This document shows, one piece after another, positions 10,827-21,677 of a stretch of 64,000 bases of DNA. This DNA comes from Bimuria novae-zelandiae CBS 107.79 (lineage: Eukaryota > Ascomycota > Dothideomycetes > Pleosporales > Didymosphaeriaceae): the NCBI GenBank assembly GCA_010015655.1, contig ML976671.1, positions 76,777 through 140,776 of the forward strand. Reading direction: 5' to 3'. Under the pieces are notes generated by a model. That model was not told where the DNA came from, did no database searches, and saw nothing but the letters and a program-made list of their open reading frames with translations. Both the position numbers and the translations under genes were made by a program. Every line of letters starts with the position of its first letter. Within the stretch, counting starts at the first letter, position 1.

Positions 10827-10834
10827 CTTATACT
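10827..10834. repeat. Right 8-bp target site duplication of hAT element 1
   Basis: CTTATACT is identical to 7130-7137. Confidence 0.93.
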
Positions 10835-11165
10835 AAAGTTTCAGTAGCTACTCATGCATTTAGACGCAATTCTACGACGACGCGAGAAGCTGCCCCATTA
10901 CCTGCCAAGACATATTTGAAGAGTGGTAGAAGGCGCGACCGTAGCGACTTGTACCCTCCCCAACCTGGATACCCAATGCTGGTAAATTACAAGTACTATC
11001 AGAAGACCAGTAAAAACCGACTATGCAACCGGATGCGAGTTACCAACTGGTGTCATACTATACCCACAGCAAACGCCACACAAACTCCGGACGTGGGTAT
11101 CACTGCTCGACTCAATGCTGAAATGCTGGGATGGCTGAAGGAAAGAACAGAGGTGAAGGGAGATG

Positions 11166-12404
11166 TCATGTACTTCGTAGAGGTTTTCGGCCGTACACAA
11201 CAGTCCCTGGCAAGTGTGCGTGGACCTTGTAGTTTTTGAGCTCTTGCCGCAGTTGTGCGAGGAAAAGCTGTGCGCGGGCCACCGACCACTGCATCCGTCA
11301 GTACATATGGCTGCTAAGCTTTGCAGAGTCCTTACCCCTTCGACCTGTGTAAGGAGCCGAAGCATAAAGCTCTCGACTCCGGCGTGCAGCCGCAGCTGGT
11401 TCCACCGACCAATGTCTTTGAGCTTCCTGTCGTCCGGCCACCCGTTCATGGGCCACTTATAGAAGACTTCAGTGACGTCGACGAACCCCGCTCTTTCCAA
11501 TCTCTCCTTGGCCTCTTCCCAGATGGTGAAGCTCTTGCCCCACTTCTCGCTTATGCCGACCACTGTCTTGCCCCAGGTATGGAAGAAATGGTCATCGCTC
11601 ATGGTCCCGTCGTCGCATCGCGGATGGACTCCGTGCTCCACAACCTCTATCCAGCCACCCGGCGCGATGTGCTCGTACGCTTGCGAAAAGAAGAAGTCCC
11701 AGTCTGGAACGCATCCGAAGAGTTCGCGCACGTGGACGAAGTCGAAGTGGTTGGGAGGGAAGGTCCACTCAAGCGTTACGTCGTCAATCTCAAACATGCA
11801 ATTCGGCGGGACCCATTCGGGCTGTATGGGTGAAAGGTCTGTGCCGACGACGGTTGCAGATGGATACTGATCTGCCTTCATCAGCATCGCCTGTCAGCCT
11901 ATAATTTAAAACCAACATACCCGCCATGTCTATAGCCCATATGCCTGTTCCTGTCCCCGCGTCCAAGATGCGTTGCGGGTTCGTTATAGGTGCGAGGTGC
12001 AATTTGCGATCCAGTGTCAGGAGGTACATATGATGCGCAAAGTCCAGGATTTCTTTGGCCACCTCGTCGTTCGGGCCCCAGTACGCGCCGTCGCGGTATG
12101 CGTGGTATTGCCTTCCGTTTTCCATGCGATAGTGCATTATAGAGGAGGCCAGCGTATCCGTCTCGTCGCCAATGAGGCTCTCGCTGTCGAAGCCCGAGTC
12201 GGACGCGTCGTCCGTAGGGCCATCGTCGTCGCCGGCCTCGTCCTGGTCCTGCGCTCCCTGCACGGGAGTTGATGTGTTATGGATAGATAGAGGTAACGGC
12301 GTGGGTTGCGGCTCGTGGTGGTCGTTGATCTGGATGGCGCTGTCGTGTCCCATCGAGTGCAGGCTAGAGGCGTCGGCCTTCTTTGGCGCATTGGGGTCCG
12401 TCAT
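11166..12404 (-). CDS. Class I SAM-dependent methyltransferase (LaeA/Methyltransf_23-like)
   Basis: Three exons, 12404..11921, 11871..11336 and 11288..11166, give 380 residues; both introns (49 and 47 bp) have good GT/AG sites and keep phase. Residues 1-90 are polar and probably disordered. A YHAYRDGAYWGPND block follows (about 100-113), typical of this fungal family. The SAM-binding motif I, ILDAGTGTGIWAIDMAD, is at about 146-162, and the acidic loop TDLSPIQPEWVPPNC comes next. The family includes LaeA-type regulators and secondary-metabolite methyltransferases; the substrate cannot be read here. The second-intron splice restores the conserved tail RAQLFLAQLRQELKNYKVHA. It is divergent from the FAD monooxygenase, 423 bp apart, and 330 bp from hAT element 1. 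Confidence 0.88.
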
Positions 12405-12827
12405 GGCTCGACGAGGGCGGCGGCGTCAGCGGTTGCGGGGAGGAGGAGAGGACGGGAGGCCTGGCACGACCCGCAAGTCACATCGCCAGCGCGGATGAGC
12501 CGGTCGGTCGGATACTATGGGAAAACGGTCGCTTTTGTTGGTAGGGAGGCGCTCTCCATCGTGTTAATCCCGTGCCCCACCGGAGACACGGGTACTGGTA
12601 GTCCAGGCTCGGCCAGTCCGCGCATGTGAGAGGGAGCGAATAAAGCTGCGAACGATGAAGGAACATTCGATCCGAATACGATTCGCACTTTCCAAAGTTA
12701 CCCTCATCCCACTTGCGAAGTGGGGGCGAGCCGCGGCAAAGCGGGAGCGCCCATTCACACAGTCGACATGGTCTTGCAGCTTTGCGCTGTGGTACCGTCG
12801 GGACTGTCTTCCCTACAGACGCTGAAC
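12405..12827. promoter_or_regulatory. Shared divergent promoter between methyltransferase and monooxygenase
   Basis: The two start codons face away from each other across 423 bp. No clear TATA box or known operator was picked out. Coregulation is an inference from the head-to-head layout only. Confidence 0.45.
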
Positions 12828-14279
12828 ATGGCGAACGAACGCGATGGCGATCACACAATCAATAGCAGAGCAGACGAGCTGCCTGTACTTATCATTGGTT
12901 CTGGTACGAGCCCCACCAATCCGGCAGCTTGCTTTCAGCCCTGTCTCATATGGTCTGCAGGTTCCACGGGTCTTGCCCTCGCTCAAGGCCTGCGCAAGGT
13001 ACGCAGGGCCCAACTGTGCCACATGGCCGCATAAGCGACTGGCAAACCTATACACCACTCCACTATCACACAGCACTAATGCAAATAGGCTAGCGTCAAA
13101 TGTGTTGTCTTCGAGAAGCACACCCCAGCCATCGGCGAGCGCGATTGGACCATGGGCTGCCACTGGGGCGCTCCTGTGCTCAAAAGCCTCATGCCGGATG
13201 ATTGGTGGTCCCGGTTACAAAATGTCCACGCAGACCCCCATGTTGCACCAAAGGAACTAGACACATTGACCTTCGTCCAGGGTGATAATGGAAAGACCAT
13301 TGCCGCCTTCCCCGTGCCCAAGTTCTATCGCCTGCGCAGGAGCAAGCTGCGAGAGCTCCTCTCTCAGGAGCTCGATATCCGCTACGAGAAACGCTTAGCG
13401 AATGTCACGTTTGCCGAAGACGAAACGTCAGTGACGGCACACTTCAGTGATGGGACCACGACGACTGGCAGCATGCTCGTAGGTGCCGATGGCGCCCGCT
13501 CAACCACTCGCCAGTGTCTCTTAGCCCCTCAACTGGGCTCAGTCAACAGGATTCCCTATTGCGCCACCTTCGTCGAAGGCAAATTCTCTAAGGAACAGGC
13601 CCTCTACTTGCGGAGCTTCCATCCTCTGTACCTCGCTACCGCCCACCCGGAGAATCTTTTCGGCTTCTTTGCAACCCAGGCCGTCGAAGACCCCGAAGAT
13701 CCAACCAGCTGGACCTTCAAATTCTACATCTCGTGGCAGAGCAGTCTGGACGAGCAGGAAGCTACCGCGCATTGGACTGATGCCCAGCGGTTAGCCCAGC
13801 AAAAGGAGTTTGCAAAGAAATTCTGCGACCCTTGGAAAAGCGCCTACGAGTGGATGCCAGACGACACACCGGTGTGGTACATGGGCATGACGGAGTGGGA
13901 CCCCGGTGTTGAAGGCCACCGATGGAACAGTAGGTATCTTTAATGAGACGTTTGGCTCTGCGCTTCCTTGAATTCTGCTGACTTTCTAGACCACAACGGA
14001 CTCATCACCCTGGTTGGCGACGCCGCCCATCCTATGACCTGCCAACGAGGCCAAGGGCTGAACCATTCGCTCACGGATGCAGGCCAAGTCAGGGACGCTC
14101 TCGTCAAGATCCGCGACGGTGCCGACAGGAAACAAGTGATAACCGAGTACGAAGACGGCATGATTGAACGCACTGGAGGGGAGGTCCGCGATTGTACCAA
14201 GAATACCTCCCTCCTACACGACTGGGAGAAGGTCAAGCAATCTCTTTTCTATGCGAAGGGCATGACCAAGAATCACTAG
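12828..14279 (+). CDS. FAD-dependent monooxygenase (salicylate hydroxylase-like)
   Basis: Four exons, 12828..12903, 12961..12998, 13089..13929 and 13990..14279, give 414 residues. The dinucleotide-binding GSGSTG (residues 24-29) is rebuilt across the first intron. The family DG motif appears as LVGADGARS, and the second FAD motif LVGDAAHPM (GD at 328-329) begins the last exon. This is the PF01494 flavin monooxygenase layout at normal length. Such enzymes hydroxylate aromatic or polyketide substrates with NAD(P)H and O2; the substrate here is unknown. The start ATG is the one nearest the Rossmann fold; 36 upstream in-frame codons are not conserved in character. It is paired head to head with the methyltransferase, suggesting a shared small pathway. 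Confidence 0.88.
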
Positions 14280-14774
14280 CATCGTTTATCTGGTCGAGAT
14301 CGGTCTGGGTTGATCGTTCTCGTCTCGAGGATTTGCCGAAGCTACTGTATATGACAACTACAGCAACGCGGTGATCAGGGTGCATCGCTACAGAGCATGT
14401 GAGCTGTGCGGAGCAGGACTATGGCGGCGGACAAGCATGGGCATAAGACCCTAGCGGCGGCGGCGGCTGCATGTCTGTTTCGCTATAATAACATTTACGA
14501 CATTCCGATATCATACATCACAACAGCTTTGTGCATTGCGTATATACGCAACTGAGTTCCTTCACTGCGTCAACACTCCTGGAAGGGAATCCAGGTATAA
14601 TTCTTACTGAATCCTACAGCACGTTTTGCTTCTGACCGTGTTACTCTGACAAGTCATTATATATACCCTTTCATAATACATGTTCATAATCTTCTCCATT
14701 GTCTCAAGCACACGTTGCCAGTGGCAGATCGTCTCTCCGTCTGCACCAACTCCTACCACCAACCATCACTCCTC
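14280..14774. other. Intergenic, convergent 3' region
   Basis: This lies between two convergent genes and probably holds their 3' untranslated regions. No further gene or repeat was seen. Confidence 0.5.
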
Positions 14775-16048
14775 TCAATTCTCGCCAAACTGCCCGGCCC
14801 AGCACTGCCACGACTTGATCCTATTGCCCCACTTGGGAATGCTGTTGTCCAGATCCGCCACCCGATACCCCTGTCCACCGGGAAAGTCCACGTAGTTGTT
14901 GCCGTCCACAATGCAGCCCGGCTTCTCGTACATGCGGCACCAGTACTCGATGTCCATATCCCACAGACGCACCGACATAATCGATATCTTGGGTTCCTTG
15001 CACCGGCCAGTCAGCATCTCCCAGAAAACTGAGGACGCCGAGGATCCGCCGAAGTTCTTCTCTTGGTACAAGTCGACGAGGTGCCAGCGGTTAGCTTGGG
15101 TAGACGAGACGTTGAAGTTGGAGGCAGGCGCGGCGAGGCCGCCACCGAACTGGCGCTTCTGCGTGGAGGAAGGTGGGGATGCGAGCTCTCCACCGAATTG
15201 GCGCTTCTCCGTGTCGGAGGGTGAAGAGGCGACTTCACCACCGAACTGGCGCTTGTGAGCATCGGAAGGTGAAGATGCGACTTCTCCACCGTAGGGCGGG
15301 CGGACGGGCTCGCACTTCATGGAGCGGATACGGTCGTCCCAGTTTCCGGGGTGGAACTTAAGATTGGGCTCGTTGTACCCGGACGTCCCGTCGATGGTGA
15401 AGCGGCGCGATGCCTCCTTGCAGTCTACCGCGTCGTAGAATGTGCACGAGAATTTGATCACTTGCGGGTACACCTTGAGAGACGACCACTCGGTCCGGAA
15501 GTAGGGCATGTCGACGCACTTCGCCATCATCATCTGCGGTACGGTATACCACGTGTACCGGCCCTTAAAATCGGGGTCAGCCCAAATGTCGACGAGGTGC
15601 GGGGTTTCCGGGATGGCGTCGCTCTCCTTGTTATCGGACAGCGGCGCGGTTTTGTCGGAGGATTTGTCTGAGGCTTCGGACGCGATGTCGCGCGCTGACT
15701 TGCGGCCGCAGAAGGTGCGCAACTGCGTGCACGCGTACGGCGGACAGTCGGTGTCTGCCGGCGTGTCGCAGAGGTCCTGGTAGCAGGCCTCGTCGGCGGG
15801 ACAGTCGCGGTCACAGCCAGCCTTTGCGTGGCAGTCACGCCATTTGGCCCATTCACGCGCGCAGACGATTTCCGGATCGGTCCAGAGGGAGGTATCCGAG
15901 CCACCGAATTGCCTGGAGCGAAAGGAAAATCAGTATATGCGCATAGGTCGTGGTAGTCTCGGTGTAACTGTACTTACGGAGCAGGAGCGGCGGATACGAT
16001 AGCCACCAAGACGGTGGCAGCTGTGAGGACGACCGAGAGGAGCTTCAT
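14775..16048 (-). CDS. Secreted two-domain (beta/gamma-crystallin-like) protein with Kex2-site repeat linker
   Basis: Two exons, 16048..15978 and 15912..14775, give 402 residues. Residues 1-21 are a signal peptide (KLLSVVLTAATVLVAIVSA). A Cys-rich segment follows (about 25-92, including CAREWAKWRDCHAKAGCDRDC). Two similar domains come next: HLVDIWADPDFKGRY (about 129) ending in WDDRIRSMKC, and HLVDLYQEKNFGG (about 300) ending in WGNRIKSWQC. The paired 'hLvdl....nF.G...W..rI.S..C' pattern resembles beta/gamma-crystallin folds, a tentative assignment. Between them lie units QFGGEVASSPSDxxKR with Lys-Arg at 244-245, 260-261 and 276-277, exactly 16 residues apart. Lys-Arg is the site of the Golgi protease Kex2, so secretion could release short QFGG-starting peptides and two separate domains. 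The mature N-terminus also starts QFGGSD. Function is unknown. Confidence 0.8.
15114..15293 (-). repeat. 48-bp coding tandem repeat with Lys-Arg sites
   Basis: Four units (first and last diverged) encode [Q/Y]FGG or YGG-[E/G][V/L]A[S/A]-x-P-[S/A]-S-[D/x]-x-x-K-R. The 48-bp period equals 16 residues. The Lys-Arg sites fall in phase with the repeat, as in Kex2-processed repeat proteins. Confidence 0.85.
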
Positions 16049-16659
16049 TCTGGAATGAAACAATTGTACCGATTAGAAGTTACTGTTGTCTATAGATACA
16101 GAGAATAGGGGTGGTGGTGCGAGCTGTCGGCTTCCCTCGGTGTAGAGAGAATCGAGGCGAAGGTGGGCGAGCAGCGTTTTATAGAGAACTCGAGAAGCAG
16201 AAAGAATCGCGCCGCTAAACAGTGCACGGGACAACGTCACGTCATAATTTGTAGGGCACGTAAACGAGCCACGGAAAGTCATAGGTACGGTTGACTCGGT
16301 ATAATATCTTGACGGTGAATTATATGAACGGCAGAAGAGCTACAAACGCCGGGAGAGCAAATACAAATCTCGCCGAAGACCAGAATTACGCCCGCTTCGA
16401 AACTTGAGCAAACGGCGAGAGTGGAGGGGTTGTGTCTTCCGTGCTAATTGGGGCAGCAATGCCCCTGAAAATTTCATGTACACAAATTCGCAAAGATTTT
16501 CTCTGGATATTGATTGCACGGGCACGTGGGCAGTATAATTCGGTATGCTATTACGCATGAGCCGTTCGAAGCTCTTGAAAGATTGCATGGAAGAGGAGCA
16601 GTGATGGGAGTGTGTTCTATTTCACCTATCTACGAGCGCTCTCAGCCCTTACGACTTCC
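16049..16659. other. Intergenic, no gene seen
   Basis: This is the upstream region of the secreted crystallin-like gene and the downstream region of the AAA+ gene. Small open frames here have no recognisable features. Confidence 0.45.
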
Positions 16660-16824
16660 TCAAGTTGCCCCAGATGGAGCTTTCCTTTCATCATCTTCAT
16701 CATCAATGTCCGCCTGAACCTCAATCTCAAAGTCTCGTTTGTTGTCGTGGGGTATGAGCTTGACCAAGTACTTCTGCAGTGGCTTCTGGTTTATAGCCTC
16801 AGTCACCAACTCCTTTGGGCGCAC
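16660..16824 (-). pseudogene. In-frame coding tail beyond the AAA+ stop codon
   Basis: After the TAA at 16825-16827 the same frame stays open for 54 codons to TGA at 16660-16662. It reads VRPKELVTEAINQKPLQKYL and then an acidic end (DIDDEDDERK). The composition is that of a real protein tail. No intron can bridge the TAA: the only donor/acceptor pair spans 16 bases. A single CAA to TAA change, which fits RIP, would explain it. Confidence 0.55.
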
Positions 16825-18496
16825 TTACTCCTCTGTCAAGTTTGCCTCCACTACATCAACCGCTCGACGCACGCCTCTGGCTCCCGTTGCTGGATCGTAG
16901 TACTTCTTGACTACTTTTGAACTGAAATCGCCATCTTCGTAAATGTTCAGGTCGATGTGGTTGATGTGCCGCATAAAGCCTTCGCGGAGATCGATGGCTG
17001 CTCGTACACGGTCTTGGTATTCCATGAAGAACTTGTGGAAGACTACTGCGGCCTCGCCATGGGAGAATGGTAGGAATGGTACGATTAGCCGAGTACGTCC
17101 AGCAAGTGGTGCCTGTAGAAAAGAGTCAGCTTCTTCAAGGGTTGATTCTTTTGCGAGCTCACTTACTCCGTACGTTGATTTGAAAGCCTCCATTAGCTCG
17201 AGCTGCAGAGCGGTGACATTCACTGTCTCTTGCTTTTCATTACTTAAGCGTTTCACCTCTCGGTCGTAGAAAGATTGAATCATAGTGTCTCCGAAGTTAG
17301 TCGCTAGAATCCAAATGAATTTGGAACAATCAACCGCACGATTGTTTCGACGATCGGTAAATGTACCTAACTAAGCGTCAGCCAATGTAAAGAGGGAAAA
17401 CAAATTCGAACTAATCTGGGTGGTGCTTACCTTTATCCAAAGTGTTGAGGAGCGATAGCCTGACCTCTTCTGTAGTTGTGTCGAATTCATCTAGAACTAC
17501 GACTGCCCTTTTACCCGTGTTGTCAGAGACGAAGTTGTTGAATTCTGAGCCTTCATCGGATCGATGATAAAAGTTTGAGCCACCGAGAAGATCCATACGC
17601 TCTCTTATCTCTGAACAAGAAAGTTTCTTGTGTTTGACGGACAAGAGACTACCCATTTGTTCCGCTAGCTCAGTCTTGCCGTGTCCGGAGGGCCCTGCAA
17701 ATACCATCACCAAAGGAGAAGGGTTGTGATTCGTAATATGGTTGAACACCGTCTTCATAATCAGCTTTGCAGCAGGAAGCTGTCCTATCATGAAATAGGG
17801 TACTTTGAAGAGATTGACAATTTCGTGGTCGCACCCGAGCTGTAGCTCCCTCGGTGTGGGCTTGTTCAACGTACTTGCACGATAGAGCAAGTAGCGATGT
17901 GTCAAATGGAGTGCCGCTGCAAGCTTAACTTTAACCTCCGGCTTGCACCATTGAGCTTCCTTGTCGTACATAATCGAACTTCTCCATCGGGTAGCTTCAG
18001 GATCGCTTAGATACTTTGTCCACATATCCTTTGGTATCACTAATGGACTAGCACCATATGCAAGGAGCTGTTTGATCACTTCGGTTGTGTTTGTGGACTG
18101 GCTCTTCCCTTGGAGTATTGTGAAGGCCAGAAGTGGCATATCGAAGCAATCATTCAGGATATCTGCATCAACACCGTACTCTAGCAAGGTCTGAACAGCC
18201 TCTATATTGTTTCGTGAAACCGCATAGAAAAGAGCCGGGCATCCGAATTGCTTCAAAGTGTCGTCGAAATGATGTCTCTCACTTTTCTTGCGTTGTTCCA
18301 GATAGTATCGCAGCTTATCTGTCGTACAATTATGCTCGAGCGCCGTACAGATAATTCTCATCTTGAGCTCCTTATGGGCGGTTCGAACGAGCAGATCATC
18401 GGCATCCGTAGCAATCTCTGGTATAGGATTTGACACGAGCTTGTCATTGCCAGCACTGATGAAGCTGTACGCGGCTTTGGGATTTGGAAAGCTCAT
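16825..18496 (-). CDS. Ankyrin-repeat plus ClpA/B-type AAA+ ATPase
   Basis: Three exons, 18496..17431, 17366..17167 and 17112..16825, give 517 residues with introns of 64 and 54 bp. Ankyrin-like repeats lie at about residues 84-152 (CPALFYAVSRNNIEAVQTLL, then LLAYGASPLVI). An AAA+ domain follows: Walker A GPSGHGKT (268-275), Walker B VVVLDEFD (332-339) and sensor I WILATNFGDT rebuilt across the first intron. An Arg-containing FLPFSHGEA block and a C-terminal small domain with YDPATGARGVRRAVD complete the ClpB-like (AAA_2) module. Ankyrin-AAA proteins of this type are common in filamentous fungi with unclear roles; disaggregase-like action is an inference. The reading frame stops at a TAA that seems premature (see 16660-16824), so this allele may be truncated by 54 residues. 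Confidence 0.8.
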
Positions 18497-18762
18497 GATG
18501 GCGATACTGCTCAGTACCTCTGATCTGATACAGGGAATGTAAATGTTAAATACCTGACTAGAGAATTTGACGAAGAAGAGTCAAACACGCCGTCAGAACA
18601 AGCGGGAGAAGGCAGACGCTGGGCGAAGCTTCGTGTAAGTACCATTGAGTTTGCTCACAGTCACACGCTACATGTACAGATTTGAGCAGGCGTGTATTGA
18701 TTGTCCGACTATGGAATTTTACCGTTAGACCTTGACGAATCTGGACACGGTGACTTATAAGT
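18497..18762. other. Short intergenic, promoter of AAA+ gene
   Basis: No gene seen; it separates two minus-strand genes. Confidence 0.4.
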
Positions 18763-19821
18763 CTACTTCATGAATTTGCTCGCCAAATTCATCAGCCCTC
18801 CTACGCCCCCGCTCGATCCTCCACTCGTACCTCCGGCACTGCCACCACCCATCTCGCTCTTCATGTAGAACTTGAGTGCCATCTGCGCAGCCTGAGCCAC
18901 AGCGTCTTGCTTCGTAGCGCCGCTCTCTGTCTTTCCTTGAGCGCTCTGCTTATCGAAAAGCTGTGCCGCCTGCCCCATTGCCATTCCGATGAACTTGTTC
19001 TGTCCGCCTGAGGCATGTTCTTCCTTGCCGCCCGTGAACATCTTCAGCGCCTGCATTGCAGCAGCAGCACCAACATTTCCAGATGACGCCGGCCCGTCGT
19101 GCTCGCCTCCTCCATAAAGCTTCTGGTGCTGCCTGACTGCGTCGTCCTCGTCGACGTCTTCCTCTTGAAGCTTGGACTTCTTGCCGCCAAGGAGGCCAAG
19201 TGCGTTGCTGAAGAGATCAGAGTCGCCGGAGCCTCCAGCGTGAGATTGGGCATGCTGAGCTGCGCCAGAGAAGTCGTCGGACGAGTGGCCGCCTCCACCG
19301 TAAGAGGTGCCACTGGAGTGTTGAGCGCCGTAGCCACCGCTTGAGTGTTGCTGCTGGTCGCCATAGCCGCCTCCACCGCTGCCGTAGCTCTGGCTTGGGC
19401 GGTCATTGTAGTCGTCGCGTCCGCCACTGCCTCCGTAGCCTTGACTCGGGCGGTCGGTGTTGTTGTTGCGTCCGCCACTGCCTCCGTAGCCTTGATTCGG
19501 GCGATCGTTGTCCCCGTTGCGTCCGCCATCGTATCCACCCGAAGGTCGGTCGTTGTAGTCGTCGCGTCCTCCTCCGCCGGATCCACCGGAAGGGCGGTCA
19601 TTGTATCCGCCTCCGCCTCCACCATATCCTCCTGAGGGTCGGTCATTGTTATCTCCACCATACCCACCACCTCCGCCTCCTCCTTCGTGCCTACGCTCAC
19701 CATACTCTTCCCGGCCACCACCGCCTCCCTCCCCACGGCGCTCAGAACCATATTCGCGGCGCTCGTCCCCATAGCCGCCGCCACCTCCGCCACCGCTGCC
19801 GTAGTACTCGTTGGATACCAT
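18763..19821 (-). CDS. Glycine-rich, low-complexity protein with conserved C-terminal domain (beta-flanking / DUF7721-like)
   Basis: One exon, 352 residues. Residues 1-205 are a disordered Gly/Tyr/Asp/Arg region with at least six loose repeats of the type [N/T]DRPS[G/Q]GYGG[S/G]GG. The C-terminal part (about 205-352) is ordered: SDLFSNALGLLGG, then two Ala-rich helices (AAAAMQALKMFTGG and KQDAVAQAAQMALKFYMK) and a final GLMNLASKFMK. This layout matches a family annotated in fungi as 'beta-flanking protein' or DUF7721; the name is from memory. Function is unknown. Gly/Tyr/Arg repeats of this kind can drive condensate formation, which is an inference. ATG 19821 opens the only frame consistent with the C-terminus. 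Confidence 0.85.
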   Translation of the reverse strand: MVSNEYYGSGGGGGGGYGDERREYGSERRGEGGGGGREEYGERRHEGGGGGGGYGGDNNDRPSGGYGGGGGGYNDRPSGGSGGGGRDDYNDRPSGGYDGGRNGDNDRPNQGYGGSGGRNNNTDRPSQGYGGSGGRDDYNDRPSQSYGSGGGGYGDQQQHSSGGYGAQHSSGTSYGGGGHSSDDFSGAAQHAQSHAGGSGDSDLFSNALGLLGGKKSKLQEEDVDEDDAVRQHQKLYGGGEHDGPASSGNVGAAAAMQALKMFTGGKEEHASGGQNKFIGMAMGQAAQLFDKQSAQGKTESGATKQDAVAQAAQMALKFYMKSEMGGGSAGGTSGGSSGGVGGLMNLASKFMK

Positions 19822-21677
19822 TGTCAGATATGGATAAACTACAAAGCATTCATGTCAGTAACGTCACTATAGTAACATAGAAACGACCCTCCAGGCTACG
19901 GTTGCTATCGCATTGCTCATAAAGTACACAGCCCGCTGCCATGAGCGGACAAGGAAGGATAGCCATGGAGAGCAAGCTTCAAGCCTGGAACTTGGAATAC
20001 AGACATACCTCTTCAAATATCGTGAAAGAATCTATCAGTGCGGATTGAGAGCAACGGAGTGGTAAGGAATTATGATACCTGGCAGCAGATCCAGAGCTTA
20101 AAGCTGAGCTGCGGGGGCGGGGCATGTTTCGATGAGAAGCACTGGTGACGTATGCTCCGCGCACACTAGGGCCCCTGCTGCTCCAATTGGTCAGGCCCTC
20201 GGAATTTCGACAAAGTAAACAGTACTCGTACTGCGGTTTATAGCAGGTGATGTACTTGCGTTGTGCGATCAACTCAAGTGCAGACGAAGCGCTGGTTACT
20301 CGGAGGCTCAGGCTTATTGTAAAGTTCATATTCGATTCTCCGCTTCTGCGGTATACCCGATGAGCTTTCAGCTTTTTAAGATCATTGCGTTTTCGACAAC
20401 GGCAGCGTTCTTGTAGTGCGTTATGCCGTGGCTTAGAGTGGCTGCGATAGTGCCAAGGTCCATCCATATTCGATTCTCTGTGCGTGGTGTAGGGTGCTTT
20501 AATCGCCTGCCTACCTTTCTATTTTTGAGAGATTGGATAATCCGTCTTCTCCTGCTAGATGCATTGGCGGTACTTACAAACTTCACAGTATCCCTCTTAG
20601 ATGGTTGTGATTGCTAGAGTTGGCGCGTGAGTGCGGGGTGCTGCCGGCCCACCTGCGCTGAACAACGCAAGTACGTTCGTGGTTGCAACAATTGAACAAC
20701 AAAAGCTCAATCTTAGAACTGAGTTGCACAACGTAGTTACAGACCCAATGCTTCCGTTCGCTCCACCAGGTCGGTGTAGGTGGATAAAAGGATGTCGGCA
20801 GTCCTAGCGCCAGACCAAGATGGGAGGATCGTGAGGTTGCAACACCAGATTCGTGCGATAGACTGGGAAATGTAGGTGCTTGGCTATTTGGTAGTCTTTT
20901 TCGTAGTGCTACTTTCAAAATTTCGGAGCGCGCGTTGTTGCTGTCGAGTAGATTGGACATCAGTCAGGACGTGGAGGCTAACCCTAAATGGCATGCCTGG
21001 TCCCGCTAGGAAAAAGGCGTGTATACCTCGAATGGATATGCTTGCTACCCGTGTAGATTTCTACCACGTTTATTTTTTGTCATTCTGTTTGGGAGTCTCT
21101 ATCCACAGTTCAGGCACAGTGTGAGCAGACGAACCTGCCCATGGTCTTCGTACACATGCGGCTTCTCGTCACCATTGTAGCCCACTTAGATGTCTCATTA
21201 TACACTGAATTATCCCCGTAAGTGGTGCATCGAGCGATCTAGTCTAACTCGTGCGATAGTAGTACCCTTAGGTACCTCGATATCTTGGCCCTCTCCACAA
21301 GTCCACTCATCATAACACAGACCACGATCATCATCGCCTGTTCTACTTAGACGTCGTTGCTTCCAAAAACCCATTGTGACATTAAGAAGTGTATGCAGGT
21401 TAGACATGACTTGGCTGCTCGCGCGATGGAAGGTTCAGCAGGCCACAAGTGTGTATGGCGGCACTCTCTACCCGGAGGCTCTTCGAAGATACACCCGAGA
21501 TGGATGTAAGATCCAGCTATAAAACCTGGGCTCTGTTCGCATCACCATCGAGCCTCACCATGAATCTACATCCTTGAGATCAGCTGGTCGTCATTATCAT
21601 CTCAGTCGACGTTCACACTGTCCGTCGACTCAACCTTCAACCAATCTTCCCGCGTGAACCCAAACTCCAACTGCACC
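19822..21677. other. Gene-poor 1.9 kb, no gene supported
   Basis: Only short frames without motifs, signal peptides or good splice structure occur here. The composition is ordinary (not RIP-like). Promoters of the glycine-rich gene (left) and of the small secreted gene (right) must lie here. Confidence 0.45.

Noticed and set aside
11214..12629. Several plus-strand frames of 80-170 codons
   Set aside because: They are antisense shadows of the spliced methyltransferase gene.
19044..19793. 249-codon alternative minus-strand frame in the glycine-rich gene
   Set aside because: The repeated DNA keeps another frame open; it has no start context and lacks the conserved C-terminus.
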